From Janthinobacterium sp. J1-1 (GTDB lineage: Bacteria > Pseudomonadota > Gammaproteobacteria > Burkholderiales > Burkholderiaceae_D), in assembly GCF_030944405.1 (NCBI RefSeq), contig NZ_CP132339.1, positions 2,294,001-2,358,000 of the forward strand: DNA of 64,000 nt. Direction: 5' to 3'. The translations under genes were made by a program, and so were the position numbers. This document shows positions 27,591 through 37,384 of the stretch, piece after piece (position 1 is the first letter of the stretch; each line of letters begins with the position of its first letter). The notes beneath the pieces are model-generated. The model did not search any database. It saw only the letters and a list, made by a program, of their open reading frames with translations, and was not told the DNA's origin.

Positions 27591-29105
27591 TCACTCCATC
27601 CACTCTTGCTCGATGCGGTTGCGGCCATTGTGCTTGGCGCGGTACAGGGCCTGGTCGGCGGCGGCCAGCAGCTGTTCCGGCGCGTGAGCGGCGCCACTGA
27701 CCGTGCTGAGCGCCAGGCCGATGCTGGCCGTCACCTTGCCACCGCGTTGGGGCGCGTGGTTGATCGCGGCAGCCGCGATGGCTTCCTGCATTTTTTGCGC
27801 CACCGCCAGCGCGCCAGGCTGGCCGGTAGCGGGCAGGATGGCGGCAAATTCCTCGCCACCGTAGCGCGCCACGAGGTCGCTGGCGCGCGGCAGCGCCGAG
27901 TGCAGGGCGGCGGCGATTTTCACCAGGCAGGTGTCGCCGTAGGGATGGCCCAGCTCGTCGTTGATGCTCTTGAAGAAATCGATATCGATGATCAACAGCG
28001 CCAGCCCGGTGCCGTTGCGGTTGTTGCGCTGCCATTCCAGCTGCAAGGTCTGGTCGAAGCAGCGCCGGTTGGCGATGCCCGTCAGGCCGTCCGTCAGCGA
28101 CAGCTTTTCCAGCTTGTCAAGCGCGGCCCGCAAGTCGTTCTCGCTTTGCATGTAACGGCTTTGCAAGGTGGCCGAGCGCAGCGCGTGCACGGCCAGCGCG
28201 ACGAACAGGGCGGTGGCGGCCAGGTAAAAATGCTCGCGCATGATGACGAACCCCAGGCCCAGCAAGGACGCCGTGAAAAAGATCGGGCTGAAATTGTCGA
28301 TCAATAAGGTCAGTTGCTGGCGCGGCCGCGGTATACGCGTTTCTTCCCGGCCAGGCACGGTGGTCGAGGCCAGCGCTGCCAGCAGCAAAAAGGGCAGCAC
28401 CGGCAGCAGTTCGGCCAGGCCGGCGCTCTCGATGGCATGCAGGGTCAGGTAGTTATAGCTGCCGGCGCAAATGCCATAGCACCACAGGAAGCTGGTGAGC
28501 AGCAGGTAGAAGCGTCCCTGCTCGCCATCGGCGCGGTGGGCCAGCAGGCGCAGGCTGGCGCAGCAGGCCAGCACCAGGTTTTCCACGTGGTACGTCACCA
28601 CCAGCAGTTCGATCGGTATCGGCGCGGCCGAGCGCCGGTCAAATGGCGAGACGTTGAAGATGGCCGTATAGGCCAGGTAGCCGGCTAGCAGGATCTGCAC
28701 GGCGTCCAGCCATTGCAGCGTGCGCGATGGGCGCTGCTCGCCGATAGAGGAGATCGCCAGCAGGATGGGGGCGCCGTACATGAAGTAGGCGAAGTCGGAA
28801 AAATAGGTGGCGCGCGAGGCCACCAGGTCGCTTATGTCCTGCCAGGCCGACAGCGTCATGCCGCTGGTCCACAGCAGCATGGCCGCCGCCAGCAAGGCCC
28901 AGCCATTGCGCGCCACGCCCGGCGCGCTAAGCCAGGCGCAGCGGCAGCAGGCCAGCAGCGCCAGCGCCGGCGCAAGTGTGCAGAACAGATAGGAGACGGC
29001 TTCGGCATGGCTGCCGGCCAGCGCGGTCATGCCGGCCTGCAGCAGCAGGTAGGCCGGCACCAGCAGTATCCACAGCAGAGGCTTGCGTTGCACGGCTTGC
29101 ATCAT
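27591..29105 (-). CDS. Membrane-bound diguanylate cyclase (GGDEF)
   Basis: 504-residue inner-membrane enzyme making cyclic di-GMP. The N-terminal 320 residues hold about eight to nine transmembrane segments without a recognisable ligand domain. A short coiled coil (ENDLRAALDKLEKLSL) leads to the GGDEF domain (about 340-500). The active-site motif is GGEEF (416-420), and the inhibitory I-site RxxD is present five residues before it (RASD, 407-410), so product inhibition is expected. The start at the first of two ATGs follows GGGAG; longer in-frame options lack this. Confidence 0.92.
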   Translation of the reverse strand: MMQAVQRKPLLWILLVPAYLLLQAGMTALAGSHAEAVSYLFCTLAPALALLACCRCAWLSAPGVARNGWALLAAAMLLWTSGMTLSAWQDISDLVASRATYFSDFAYFMYGAPILLAISSIGEQRPSRTLQWLDAVQILLAGYLAYTAIFNVSPFDRRSAAPIPIELLVVTYHVENLVLACCASLRLLAHRADGEQGRFYLLLTSFLWCYGICAGSYNYLTLHAIESAGLAELLPVLPFLLLAALASTTVPGREETRIPRPRQQLTLLIDNFSPIFFTASLLGLGFVIMREHFYLAATALFVALAVHALRSATLQSRYMQSENDLRAALDKLEKLSLTDGLTGIANRRCFDQTLQLEWQRNNRNGTGLALLIIDIDFFKSINDELGHPYGDTCLVKIAAALHSALPRASDLVARYGGEEFAAILPATGQPGALAVAQKMQEAIAAAAINHAPQRGGKVTASIGLALSTVSGAAHAPEQLLAAADQALYRAKHNGRNRIEQEWME

Positions 29106-29200
29106 CGTGACTCCCGGGGTGATCGTATCGCCGAGGCTGGCAAAACTATGATACTGAACTCCGGAAGTCAAGTCTATCTATCAGGAAACATTGATCCTGA

Positions 29201-30031
29201 TCAAGCGTCGGCGATGCGGGCCTTGCTCGGCGGCGTGGCCATGATGCGGCTTTTGTACGACCACACCAGCAGCAGGATGGCGCCGACGATCATCGGCAGC
29301 GACAGCATCTGGCCCGAGGTGATCGGTACGCCGAACCAGACGACTTCCCAGTCCGGCGTGCGGAAGTACTCGGTAAAGAAGCGGGCGCAGCCATACAGCA
29401 GGGTGAACATGGCGCCGACCGCCACCCGCGGATGGGGCTTGCGCGCAAACAGCCACAGGATGATGAACACCAGGATGCCGTCGACCAGCATCTGGTAGAG
29501 CGGCGATGGGTGCACGGGGTAGGCAATGCCGGGCCACTGCATGGCCCATGGCAGTGTCTCGGGGGCGATGCGGCCCGGCAGTTCGGCGTTGATGAAGTTG
29601 CCCAGGCGGCCGGCGGCGTAGCCCAGCGGCACCAGCGGCGCGATAAAGTCCAGCACGTCGAACAGGTTGCGGCCCGCCTTGCGGCCCCACAAGTACATGG
29701 CCAGGATCACGCCCAGGAAGCCCCCGTGGAAGGACATGCCGCCATGCCAGACCATGAAGATCTCGAGCGGGTTGTGGAAGAAATATTCGGGACGGTAGAA
29801 CAGCACTTCGCCGAGGCGCCCGCCGATCACCACCCCCAGCATGCCGTAGAACAGCATGTCGTCGAGGTCCTCCTTCTTCCAGCCCAATGCAAAGATATGG
29901 GGCTGTTTGATGCGTACGCGTCCCAGCGCGATAAACAGGGCAAAGGCCAGCACATACATCAGGCCATACCAGTGTACGGCCAGCGGGCCGATCTGGATGG
30001 CGATCGGGTTGGGCATCGGGTGGATCAGCAT
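29201..30031 (-). CDS. lgt: Prolipoprotein diacylglyceryl transferase
   Basis: First enzyme of lipoprotein maturation: transfers diacylglycerol from phosphatidylglycerol to the lipobox cysteine. The 276-residue polytopic protein has the Lgt signature GRLGNFINAELPGR, the HGGMSFHGG loop with the essential histidine, and seven hydrophobic segments. AAGGAA precedes the ATG. It starts 11 bases after the LysR stop, in the same direction. Confidence 0.96.
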   Translation of the reverse strand: MLIHPMPNPIAIQIGPLAVHWYGLMYVLAFALFIALGRVRIKQPHIFALGWKKEDLDDMLFYGMLGVVIGGRLGEVLFYRPEYFFHNPLEIFMVWHGGMSFHGGFLGVILAMYLWGRKAGRNLFDVLDFIAPLVPLGYAAGRLGNFINAELPGRIAPETLPWAMQWPGIAYPVHPSPLYQMLVDGILVFIILWLFARKPHPRVAVGAMFTLLYGCARFFTEYFRTPDWEVVWFGVPITSGQMLSLPMIVGAILLLVWSYKSRIMATPPSKARIADA

Positions 30032-30042
30032 CGGTATTCCTT

Positions 30043-30951
30043 CTAAAAATCAGGCAGGGTGCCGCGCAGCAGGGTCAGAAAACCCTGCAGCACGGGCGAA
30101 GTATTGTCGCGGCGCCAGGCAAGCCCCGTCTCCACCAAGGGCGTTGGGTCTTGCAGCGGCCTGTATTCTACGCCGGGGCGCATCAGATTCGACACCGATT
30201 GTGGCACAAGCGCGATGCCCATGCCAGCCGAGACCAGGCTGACGATGGTTTGCATCTGGATCGCCTGCTGGCCGATCAGCGGCGTGATGCCGGCCGCGCG
30301 AAAGACGCCCAGGATGGCGTCGTGCAGCGCCGGCGAAATGGCGCGCGGGAAAATGATCAGGGGCAGCGCCGGCACGTCGCGCAGCCGCAGGGGACCTGGC
30401 GTGTTCAATATGGCCAGCCCGGCCGGCGCGGCCAGCACCAGCGGTTCGGCCAGCACCGGCAGGTAGTCGAGCGCCAGCCTGGCCTTGTCGGGCAGTGGCG
30501 GGATCAACAGGCCGGCGTCGATGCGACCGGCCAGCAGTTCGTCCAGCTGCAAGTCCGAGGTCGCTTCCTGCAGCTGGATCTGCACCTGCGGGTAGCTGGT
30601 TTGATAAGCGCGCAGCAGCGGCGGCAGCACGCTGTAGTCGGCCGACGAGACAAACGCCAGCGACAGCCGGCCCGCTTCCCCTTGCGCCGCGCGCCGCACC
30701 AGCGCCGGCAGGTCCTGCGCTTGGGCCAGCAGCCGGCGCGCCTCGGGCAGCAGGGCGGTGCCGGCCGGCGTCAGGCTCACTTCCCTGCGCGTGCGGACAA
30801 ACAGCGGCGCGCCCAGCAGCTCTTCGAGTGCCATGATGGTTTGCGACAGCGGCGGCTGCGTCATGTGCAGGCGCAGCGCGGCGCGGCCGAAGTGCAGTTC
30901 CTCGGCGACGGTGACGAAATAGCGCAGCTGGCGCAGCTCGAGCGGCATCAT
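30043..30951 (-). CDS. LysR-family transcriptional regulator
   Basis: 302 residues. Winged HTH at the N-terminus (LRQLRYFVTVAEELHFGRAALRLHMTQ, about 4-30, to about 65), then a LysR substrate-binding domain (about 90-295). The start is the first of two ATGs at 30951-30946. Divergent from ilvD across 172 bases, so ilvD regulation is the natural guess, but LysR genes beside ilvD often control something else. Confidence 0.88.
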   Translation of the reverse strand: MMPLELRQLRYFVTVAEELHFGRAALRLHMTQPPLSQTIMALEELLGAPLFVRTRREVSLTPAGTALLPEARRLLAQAQDLPALVRRAAQGEAGRLSLAFVSSADYSVLPPLLRAYQTSYPQVQIQLQEATSDLQLDELLAGRIDAGLLIPPLPDKARLALDYLPVLAEPLVLAAPAGLAILNTPGPLRLRDVPALPLIIFPRAISPALHDAILGVFRAAGITPLIGQQAIQMQTIVSLVSAGMGIALVPQSVSNLMRPGVEYRPLQDPTPLVETGLAWRRDNTSPVLQGFLTLLRGTLPDF

Positions 30952-31123
30952 TGATATGTATTTCCATGTTGAACAATTGCTGTGATATCTATTTCGACTC
31001 ACAGATGCGTGCATCATATATTTGACACGGGGGCGTGCGCAAGGCAATCTGGCGTACCCCCACTGCGCACAGGGCTTTCATCATCCAGGCCCGGCAGTCA
31101 GGCAACTCTTTTGAAAGACCATC

Positions 31124-32989
31124 ATGCCGCAATACCGCTCACGCACCACCACCCACGGCCGCAACATGGCCGGCGCCCGCGCCCTGTGGCGCGCCACCGG
31201 CATGAAGGACGGCGACTTCGACAAGCCCATCGTGGCCGTCGTCAACTCGTTCACCCAGTTCGTGCCTGGCCACGTGCACCTGAAGGACCTGGGCCAGATG
31301 GTGGCGCGCGAGATCGAGGCGGCCGGCGGCGTGGCCAAGGAATTCAACACCATCGCCGTCGATGACGGCATCGCCATGGGCCACGGCGGCATGCTGTACT
31401 CGCTGCCCTCGCGCGACCTGATCGCCGACTCGGTCGAATACATGGTCAACGCCCACTGCGCCGACGCCATGGTCTGCATCTCGAACTGCGACAAGATCAC
31501 GCCGGGCATGCTGATGGCCGCCATGCGCATCAATATTCCCGTGGTGTTCATTTCCGGCGGCCCGATGGAAGCGGGCAAGGTGATCAAGGTGGTCAACGGC
31601 GCCCAGAAGATCATCAAGCTCGACCTGGTCGACGCCATGATCAAGGCCGGCGACAGCAGCGTGTCCGACGCCGACGTGGCCGAAATCGAACGTTCGGCCT
31701 GTCCGACCTGCGGTTCGTGTTCCGGCATGTTTACCGCCAACTCGATGAACTGCCTGACCGAAGCGCTGGGCCTGGCCCTGCCCGGCAACGGCACGATTTT
31801 GGCCACCCACTCGGACCGCCAGCAGCTGTTCCTGCGCGCCGGCCGGCTGATCGTGGAACTGGCCAAGCGCCACTACGAGCAGGACGATTATTCTGTGCTG
31901 CCGCGCTCGATCGCCACCAAGGCCGCGTTCGAGAACGCGATGGCGCTCGATGTGTCGATGGGCGGCTCGACCAATACGGTGCTGCATCTGCTGGCCGCCG
32001 CGCATGAGGCGGAAGTGGAATTCACGATGGCCGATATCGACCGCATTTCGCGCAAGGTGCCGTGCCTGTGCAAGGTCGCGCCGATGACCGACAAATACCA
32101 TATCGAAGACGTGCACCGCGCCGGCGGCATCGTGGGCATCCTCGGTGAGCTGGCGCGCGCCGGCCTCTTGAACACCACCTTGCCGACCATCCACGCGCCG
32201 ACCATGGCCGACGCCATCGCGCAGAACGACATCAAGTGCACCGATGACCCGGCCGTGCATGAACTGTTCCGCGCCGCACCCGGCGGCGTGCCGACCCAGA
32301 CGGCGTTCTCGCAATCGGAGCGCTTCGCTTCGGTCGACACCGACCGTTCCACCGGCTGCATCCGCGACAAGGCGCACGCCTATTCGCAGGACGGCGGCCT
32401 GGCCGTGTTGTACGGTAACCTGGCCGAGAAGGGCTGCATCGTCAAGACGGCCGGCGTCGACGAAAGCATTTTGAAATTCTCGGGCAAGGCGCGCGTGTTC
32501 GAAAGCCAGGATGCGGCCGTGGCAGCGATCCTGGAAGATACCGTGCATGAAGGCGACGTCGTCATCATCCGCTACGAAGGCCCGAAAGGCGGCCCCGGCA
32601 TGCAGGAGATGCTGTACCCGACCTCGTACATCAAATCGAAGGGTCTGGGCAAGGCCTGCGCGCTGTTCACGGACGGCCGCTTCTCGGGCGGTTCCTCGGG
32701 CCTGGTGATCGGCCATGCGTCGCCGGAAGCGGCCGAAGGCGGCGCCATCGGCCTGGTGGAAGAGGGCGACTTCATCGATATCGATATTCCCGAGCGCACC
32801 ATCAATCTGCGCATTTCCGACCTTGACCTGGCCGCGCGCCGCGCCGCCATGGAAGCGAAGGGCGATGCGGCCTGGCTGCCGGTCAACCGCGAGCGCTATG
32901 TGTCGCAGGCGCTGCAGGCGTATGCGGCCCTGACCACCTCGGCCGACCGCGGCGCCGTGCGCGATCTGTCGCAGCTGAAAAAGCGCTGA
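31124..32989 (+). CDS. ilvD: Dihydroxy-acid dehydratase
   Basis: Dehydrates 2,3-dihydroxy-isovalerate and -methylvalerate in valine and isoleucine synthesis. 621 residues, normal length. Cluster-ligand cysteines are in [11 protein letters not shown] (about 122) and [17 protein letters not shown] (about 195); the C-terminal [19 protein letters not shown] motif is present. No strong ribosome binding site, but the [19 protein letters not shown] start is the family's normal N-terminus. Probably monocistronic. Confidence 0.97.
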   Translation: MPQYRSRTTTHGRNMAGARALWRATGMKDGDFDKPIVAVVNSFTQFVPGHVHLKDLGQMVAREIEAAGGVAKEFNTIAVDDGIAMGHGGMLYSLPSRDLIADSVEYMVNAHCADAMVCISNCDKITPGMLMAAMRINIPVVFISGGPMEAGKVIKVVNGAQKIIKLDLVDAMIKAGDSSVSDADVAEIERSACPTCGSCSGMFTANSMNCLTEALGLALPGNGTILATHSDRQQLFLRAGRLIVELAKRHYEQDDYSVLPRSIATKAAFENAMALDVSMGGSTNTVLHLLAAAHEAEVEFTMADIDRISRKVPCLCKVAPMTDKYHIEDVHRAGGIVGILGELARAGLLNTTLPTIHAPTMADAIAQNDIKCTDDPAVHELFRAAPGGVPTQTAFSQSERFASVDTDRSTGCIRDKAHAYSQDGGLAVLYGNLAEKGCIVKTAGVDESILKFSGKARVFESQDAAVAAILEDTVHEGDVVIIRYEGPKGGPGMQEMLYPTSYIKSKGLGKACALFTDGRFSGGSSGLVIGHASPEAAEGGAIGLVEEGDFIDIDIPERTINLRISDLDLAARRAAMEAKGDAAWLPVNRERYVSQALQAYAALTTSADRGAVRDLSQLKKR

Positions 32990-33008
32990 TCGTTGTAAAA
33001 ACGCCGCA

Positions 33009-33042
33009 CCGGCCGCGCCGCTTTCAGGGGCTGCGCGGCCGG
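33009..33042 (+). other. Hairpin after ilvD
   Basis: CCGGCCGCGC (33009-33018) and GCGCGGCCGG (33033-33042) form a 10-bp GC stem, 20 bases past the ilvD stop. There is no T run, so termination by it alone is doubtful. Confidence 0.5.
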
Positions 33043-33202
33043 CGTTACATCGCCTTACAAACAACATGGTTATGTCTGTCCAGATGCGGCAAAATGGATC
33101 TGCCTCAAGTGTTAGCCTGTTTAAAACGCTTGATCTGGGCTCGTGGTGAACCTGCCGAAACACGGTAGAATGCCGGCAGGAAGTTACTCTGGAGAAAAGA
33201 CA

Positions 33203-33517
33203 ATGAAACGTTCCATGATGTTGGTAGGTGTGTTGGCTGTATCGGCGTTGACCTCGCAAGTGGCGATGGCCAATCCCGACCTGGCGAAAGCAAAGAATTG
33301 CATGGCTTGCCACGCCGTCGGCAGCAAGCTGGTCGGTCCTGCGTACAAGGACGTGGCCGCCAAGTATGCCGGTCAAAAAGACGCGGAAAACAAGCTGGTG
33401 GCGAAAGTCATGAAGGGTGGCTCCGGTACCTGGGGCGCGATCCCGATGCCAGCCAACCCGCAGGTGAGCGAAGCGGAAGCCCGCACCCTCGTCAAATGGA
33501 TCCTGGCGCAGAAATAA
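33203..33517 (+). CDS. Periplasmic cytochrome c551/c552-type protein
   Basis: 104-residue monohaem electron carrier. Signal peptide about 1-23 (SQVAMA-NP), haem site CMACH (about 34-38), distal methionine in the MPANP stretch (IPMPANPQVSEAE, about 80-85). GGAGAAAAGACA precedes the ATG. Such class I cytochromes donate electrons to terminal oxidases or reductases; no partner gene is adjacent. Confidence 0.93.
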   Translation: MKRSMMLVGVLAVSALTSQVAMANPDLAKAKNCMACHAVGSKLVGPAYKDVAAKYAGQKDAENKLVAKVMKGGSGTWGAIPMPANPQVSEAEARTLVKWILAQK

Positions 33518-33548
33518 TCTGTGCCGAAACCGCAGTAGCACCGCAATC

Positions 33549-33578
33549 AGCGCGCCGGCATGCCCGGCGCTTTTTTTT
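33549..33578 (+). terminator. Terminator of the cytochrome c gene
   Basis: AGCGCGCCGG-CATG-CCCGGCGCT with a one-base bulge, followed by eight T. Confidence 0.85.
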
Positions 33579-34542
33579 ACGCGCGCAGATTGCCCATCCC
33601 CTCCAGCGTCGCCTTGACCGCCACGTCCAGCGGCGTATGCGGCTCGTGCCCCAGCACCGCCAGCAGCTTTGCATTGTCCATGCGCACCGGCGTCTGCCAC
33701 AGGTAACGCATCTCGCGCAGTTCGCGCAAGGTCGCCACGAACGGCGCCGCCAGGGCCATCAGCCACCACGGAAACGTTGTCACGCGCGGCGTGCGGCGCG
33801 TCGCTTGCGCCACCACGCGCGCAATCGCGTCCGTCATCTGGTGCCCGTCGTGATCCCAGTGGCCAGCCAGGTGAAAGCGGGCAAATGGCGGCAAGCGTTC
33901 GCGCAGTGCCAGCAGTTCGACCATGGTGCGCGCCACGTCGGGCAGGTAGGACCATTGATGTCCCACGCCATGCGCGCCCGGATAGGTGATGGTGCGCACC
34001 GGCCGGCCCGGCTTGACCAGGCCCTGTGCAAACCAGCTGTTGCCGGCATGGGGACCGAAGAAGTCGCCGGCGCGCACGATCAGCACCCGCGCGCCTTGCG
34101 CTGAAGCACCTTGCAGCCGTGCTTCCAGCTCCACGCGGATCGCGCCCTTGCGCGTGGACGGCTGCTGGGCTGCGTCCTCCAGCAACACGGGAAACGCGTC
34201 GCTGCCGTAGTTGTAGATGGTGCCGGGCAGCACGATGGTGGCGTGCTCCAGCCTGGCGGCGGCGATGGTGTTGTCCAGCATCGGCAGCACCAGCTTGTCC
34301 CAGTCGCGGTAGCCGGGCGGATTGACGGCGTGCACGATCACCGCACAGCCTTTGCTTGCCGCCAGCACATCGGCAGCCACCATGGCGTCGCCACGCAGCC
34401 AAATGACGCCATCGTTGCGCGGCGATGGCAGCTCGCCCCGCGTCAGCGCGCGTACCTGCCAGCCCGCCGCCAGCAGCTGGCGCACCATTTCGCCGCCGAT
34501 GCCGCCCGTCGCGCCCAATACCAGTGCCGTGTTGTCGTTCAT
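33577..34542 (-). CDS. NAD(P)-dependent epimerase/dehydratase-like protein (extended SDR)
   Basis: 321 residues with an N-terminal Rossmann nucleotide-binding motif ALVLGATGGIGGEMVRQLL (about 6-24) and an extended-SDR body (VHAVNPPGYRDW, then GTIYNYGSDAFP, where the Tyr would be catalytic but YxxxK is not clean). Substrate unknown. Divergent from the LysR gene at 34634 across 91 bases, the usual arrangement of a LysR target. Confidence 0.8.
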   Translation of the reverse strand: MNDNTALVLGATGGIGGEMVRQLLAAGWQVRALTRGELPSPRNDGVIWLRGDAMVAADVLAASKGCAVIVHAVNPPGYRDWDKLVLPMLDNTIAAARLEHATIVLPGTIYNYGSDAFPVLLEDAAQQPSTRKGAIRVELEARLQGASAQGARVLIVRAGDFFGPHAGNSWFAQGLVKPGRPVRTITYPGAHGVGHQWSYLPDVARTMVELLALRERLPPFARFHLAGHWDHDGHQMTDAIARVVAQATRRTPRVTTFPWWLMALAAPFVATLRELREMRYLWQTPVRMDNAKLLAVLGHEPHTPLDVAVKATLEGMGNLRA

Positions 34543-34633
34543 GCCGTCCTCCCTGTGGTTGAAAACCCCAGTATCGGCGCTGGCCGGCTAATTGAAAATT
34601 GACGAACATCGCTGATCGGCTATACATTTATGC

Positions 34634-35533
34634 ATGATTAAACATATAGGCTGGGAATACTACCGCTCGCTGCTGGCCGTGCTGGAGCATGGCTCGCTGT
34701 CGGGCGCCGCGCGCGCCATCGGCATCACCCAGCCCACTGCCGGCCGGCATATCGCCGCGCTGGAACGGGAACTGGGCGTGGCGCTGTTTATCAGGTCGCA
34801 ACAGGGCTTGCTGCCGACCGATATCGCGCTGGCTTTGCGGCCCCATGCGCAGGCGATGGCGGATACGGCGGCGCTGATGGCGCGCGCGGCCGGCGGCGAC
34901 GGGCCGGGCGTGGCCGGCGTGGTACGCATCTCGGCCAGCGAAGTGGTGGGGGTGGAAGTGCTGCCGCCCATCCTGGCGCGGCTGCGCGAAAAGCATCCGG
35001 CGCTGGTGGTGGAACTGGTGCTGAGCAACCGGGTGCAGGACCTGCTGCGGCGCGAAGCCGATATTGCCGTGCGCATGGTGGCGCCGCGCCAAGAGCGGCT
35101 GCTGATGCGCAAAATTGGCGTGATCGAGGTGGGACTGCACGCGCACGAGGATTACCTGGCGCGCCATGGCGAACCGCTGGAACTGGCCGAGCTGGCGCAA
35201 CATGCGCTGATCGGCTACGACACGCCCAGCGCGCTGGTGCGCAGCGTGGGCGGCAACTGGCAGGCGTTTTCACGCGACCGCTTTGCCCTGTGCTGTGACA
35301 GCGATCTGGCCCAACTGGCCTTGATACGCGCCGGTGCCGGCATCGGCGGCTGCCAGGTGGCGCTGGCGGCAAGGAATCCCGCCTTGCGGCGCATCCTGCC
35401 GCAGGCGTTTACCCTGCCATTGGAAACCTGGGTCACCATGCACGAAGACCTGCGCGCCAGCGCGGGCTGCCGCGCCGTCTTCGATGCGCTGGTAGCGGGG
35501 TTGCAGTCTTATACCGCCGGCGCGCTTACTTGA
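34634..35533 (+). CDS. LysR-family transcriptional regulator
   Basis: 299 residues. HTH region YYRSLLAVLEHGSLSGAARAIGITQPTAGRHIAALERELG (split about 9-48), effector domain about 90-290. Divergent from the SDR gene, which it probably controls. Its 3' end overlaps the convergent livK-type gene by 8 bases. Confidence 0.88.
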   Translation: MIKHIGWEYYRSLLAVLEHGSLSGAARAIGITQPTAGRHIAALERELGVALFIRSQQGLLPTDIALALRPHAQAMADTAALMARAAGGDGPGVAGVVRISASEVVGVEVLPPILARLREKHPALVVELVLSNRVQDLLRREADIAVRMVAPRQERLLMRKIGVIEVGLHAHEDYLARHGEPLELAELAQHALIGYDTPSALVRSVGGNWQAFSRDRFALCCDSDLAQLALIRAGAGIGGCQVALAARNPALRRILPQAFTLPLETWVTMHEDLRASAGCRAVFDALVAGLQSYTAGALT

Positions 35534-36668
35534 CCACTTCCATCTTGGTTTTCTTGCCGTCACGGTAGGTGAACAGGGTCAGCGCGCCGTCCTTGATGTC
35601 GCCATTCGCGTCAAACGCGATCGGCCCTGTCACGCCCTGGTATTTGACCTTGGCCAGGAAGGGCAGGTAGACCGACGGCTTCGACGATTTGGCGTCGGCC
35701 ATGGCGGTGGCCATGGTCATCACGGCGTCGTACACATACGGTGCGTACAGCTGCACTTCCATATTGTATTTCTGCTTGTAGCGGGCGCGGAAATCGTCCA
35801 TGCCCTTCTGCTGCTCGCCCGTCACGCCGCCCGCTTCCGCGCAGGTGACCAGGTTTTCGCCGATGGCGTCGCCAGCCAGCTTGCCCAGCGGCTCGGTGCA
35901 GACGCCGTCGCCGCCCATGAACTTGGCCTTGATGCCCAGCGCCTTCATCTGGCGCAGCATCGGGCCGCCCACCGAATCCATGCCGCCGAAGAAGACCAGG
36001 TCGGGATTCTTCGATTTGATGCTGGTGAGAATCGCGTTGAAGTCGGTCGCGTTGGCATTGGTAAATTCCTTGCCGACGATCTGCACGCCCGGCAGCGCCT
36101 TCTTCGCGCCCTTGACGAACTGCTCCGCCACGCCTTGGCCATACGCCGTGCGGTCGTCGATCACGGCGATCTTCTTGGCGCCCAGCTTGCCCACCGCATA
36201 CGCGCCCAGGGTGCCGCCCAGCTTGTTGTCATTGGCCACCACGCGGAAGGCCGTATTGAACTTCTGCTGGGTGTAGGTGGGGTTGGTGGCGGCCGGCGAA
36301 ATCTGCGGAATGCCGGCATTGAAATAGATGCGCGAGGCGGGAATGGTGGTGCCGGAATTCAAGTGACCGATCACGCCGTTGACCTTGGCGTCGACCAGCT
36401 TCTGCGCCACCGCCGTGCCCTGTTTCGGGTCGCCCGCATCGTCCTCGCCCACCAGCACGAACTTGACGGCCTTGCCGTCGATCTTGAAGCCCTTGGCGTT
36501 CAGGTCGTCGATGGCCATCTTGGCCGCGTTTTCATTGTCCTTGCCCAGGTGGGAGCTGGCGCCCGAGACCGGTGCCACATGGCCTATCTTGATGACTTCC
36601 TGCGCGCCCGCAGTGCCGGCAAAGGCAAAGGCGATGGCGAGGGAAACGGTGGTGGTCTTGAGCAGCAT
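35526..36668 (-). CDS. Branched-chain amino-acid ABC transporter, periplasmic binding protein
   Basis: 380-residue LivJ/LivK-type solute receptor. Signal peptide about 1-22 (AFAGTAGA-QE); mature protein begins EVIKIGHVAPVSGASSHLG. Type I periplasmic binding fold with FNTAFRVVANDNKLGGTLGAY and GKEFTNANATDFNAILTSIKS (about 205-225). The ATG at 36668 fits GGAG at 7 bases; the ATG two codons earlier is too close to it. No permease or ATPase gene is next to it, so it must work with components encoded elsewhere. Confidence 0.92.
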   Translation of the reverse strand: MLLKTTTVSLAIAFAFAGTAGAQEVIKIGHVAPVSGASSHLGKDNENAAKMAIDDLNAKGFKIDGKAVKFVLVGEDDAGDPKQGTAVAQKLVDAKVNGVIGHLNSGTTIPASRIYFNAGIPQISPAATNPTYTQQKFNTAFRVVANDNKLGGTLGAYAVGKLGAKKIAVIDDRTAYGQGVAEQFVKGAKKALPGVQIVGKEFTNANATDFNAILTSIKSKNPDLVFFGGMDSVGGPMLRQMKALGIKAKFMGGDGVCTEPLGKLAGDAIGENLVTCAEAGGVTGEQQKGMDDFRARYKQKYNMEVQLYAPYVYDAVMTMATAMADAKSSKPSVYLPFLAKVKYQGVTGPIAFDANGDIKDGALTLFTYRDGKKTKMEVVK

Positions 36669-36767
36669 GAACATTCTCCAATGGATAATAAATACGGCGG
36701 CGTCTCGTGAAAACCGCTTCGACGGGCGGTGCGTGTGGAGAAAGGTACAATAAAAATCAGGCCGCGC

Positions 36768-36787
36768 AAAGCCGCAATTGCGGCTTT
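36768..36787. other. Perfect palindrome, possible bidirectional terminator
   Basis: AAAGCCGCAATTGCGGCTTT, an 8-bp stem around AATT. On the plus strand it is followed by TT. It lies in the 292-base gap between the livK-type gene and the holC operon, about 100 bases upstream of livK. Confidence 0.5.
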
Positions 36788-36918
36788 TTGCATTTTGTCG
36801 CGACAATCACCAAAGTGAGGCGCGATGCACCAATTTCACGGGTGTGGGTGCACCAAACAATGGCGTGGGGAAAGGTTTGGGTGTAACGAAGTTCAACCTA
36901 AATATCCAGCAAACTTAC

Positions 36919-36960
36919 GACACCTGACAAAACCGACGCGCAGTAGGTTTTGACAGGTGT
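36919..36960. repeat. Long inverted repeat after the holC operon
   Basis: ACACCTGACAAAACC (36919-36933) and GGTTTTGACAGGTGT (36945-36959 region) pair over 15 positions with one mismatch, loop of about 11 bases containing GACGCGCAGTA. It begins 2 bases past the stop of the hypothetical gene at 36962. There is no T run on either strand. It may be a REP-like dispersed element. Confidence 0.7.
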
Positions 36961-36961
36961 C

Positions 36962-37384
36962 TTATCGCGGCGGATGCAGATGCCCCAACTCATGACTCAC
37001 CGCATGCGCCACGATCTGTTCCAGCGACTGCTGCAAGTCTTCGCGCAGCGCGCCACGCATGCCGATCAGGGCGTTTTGCAGCGCCGTTTGCAGCACGTGG
37101 GCGATGCGCTCTTCCAGCAGGTGGTCGATCTTGCCCTGCACCTGATGCAGGATGCGCTGGGTCAGGCGCTGTTCGATAGTGTCCCAGTCGGGCTGGACAA
37201 TTGCCGGAACCGGTGTGACCTCAATCTCTGCAATGTCGGCCATCTCGATAATGTCGACCTTGCCGATAGAGGGCGCCTGTTCCGGTTCGGCCGTCGTCTC
37301 ATGCAAGGCTTCCGGCCCCGACAGCACTTCCGTCAGCAGCGGGATACCCTGGTCGAATGGCTGCTGGTTCATGTTGTCGCTCAT
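36962..37384 (-). CDS. Hypothetical protein following holC
   Basis: 140 residues, acidic N-terminal half (EPEQAPSIGKVDIIEMADIAEIEV) and a helical C-terminal half (LTQRILHQVQGKIDHLLEERIAHVLQTALQNALIGMRG) ending in a His-rich tail. No known enzyme motif. Its start overlaps the holC stop as ATGA, so it is the last gene of folD-prlC-holC-x. Function not recognised; coupling suggests a soluble protein made with the DNA polymerase chi subunit. Confidence 0.75.
   Translation of the reverse strand: MSDNMNQQPFDQGIPLLTEVLSGPEALHETTAEPEQAPSIGKVDIIEMADIAEIEVTPVPAIVQPDWDTIEQRLTQRILHQVQGKIDHLLEERIAHVLQTALQNALIGMRGALREDLQQSLEQIVAHAVSHELGHLHPPR

Noticed and set aside
31139..34627. Minus-strand open frame of 1162 codons
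   Set aside because: It spans ilvD, the cytochrome gene and the SDR gene in the wrong frame or strand; no domains. All three real genes are well supported.
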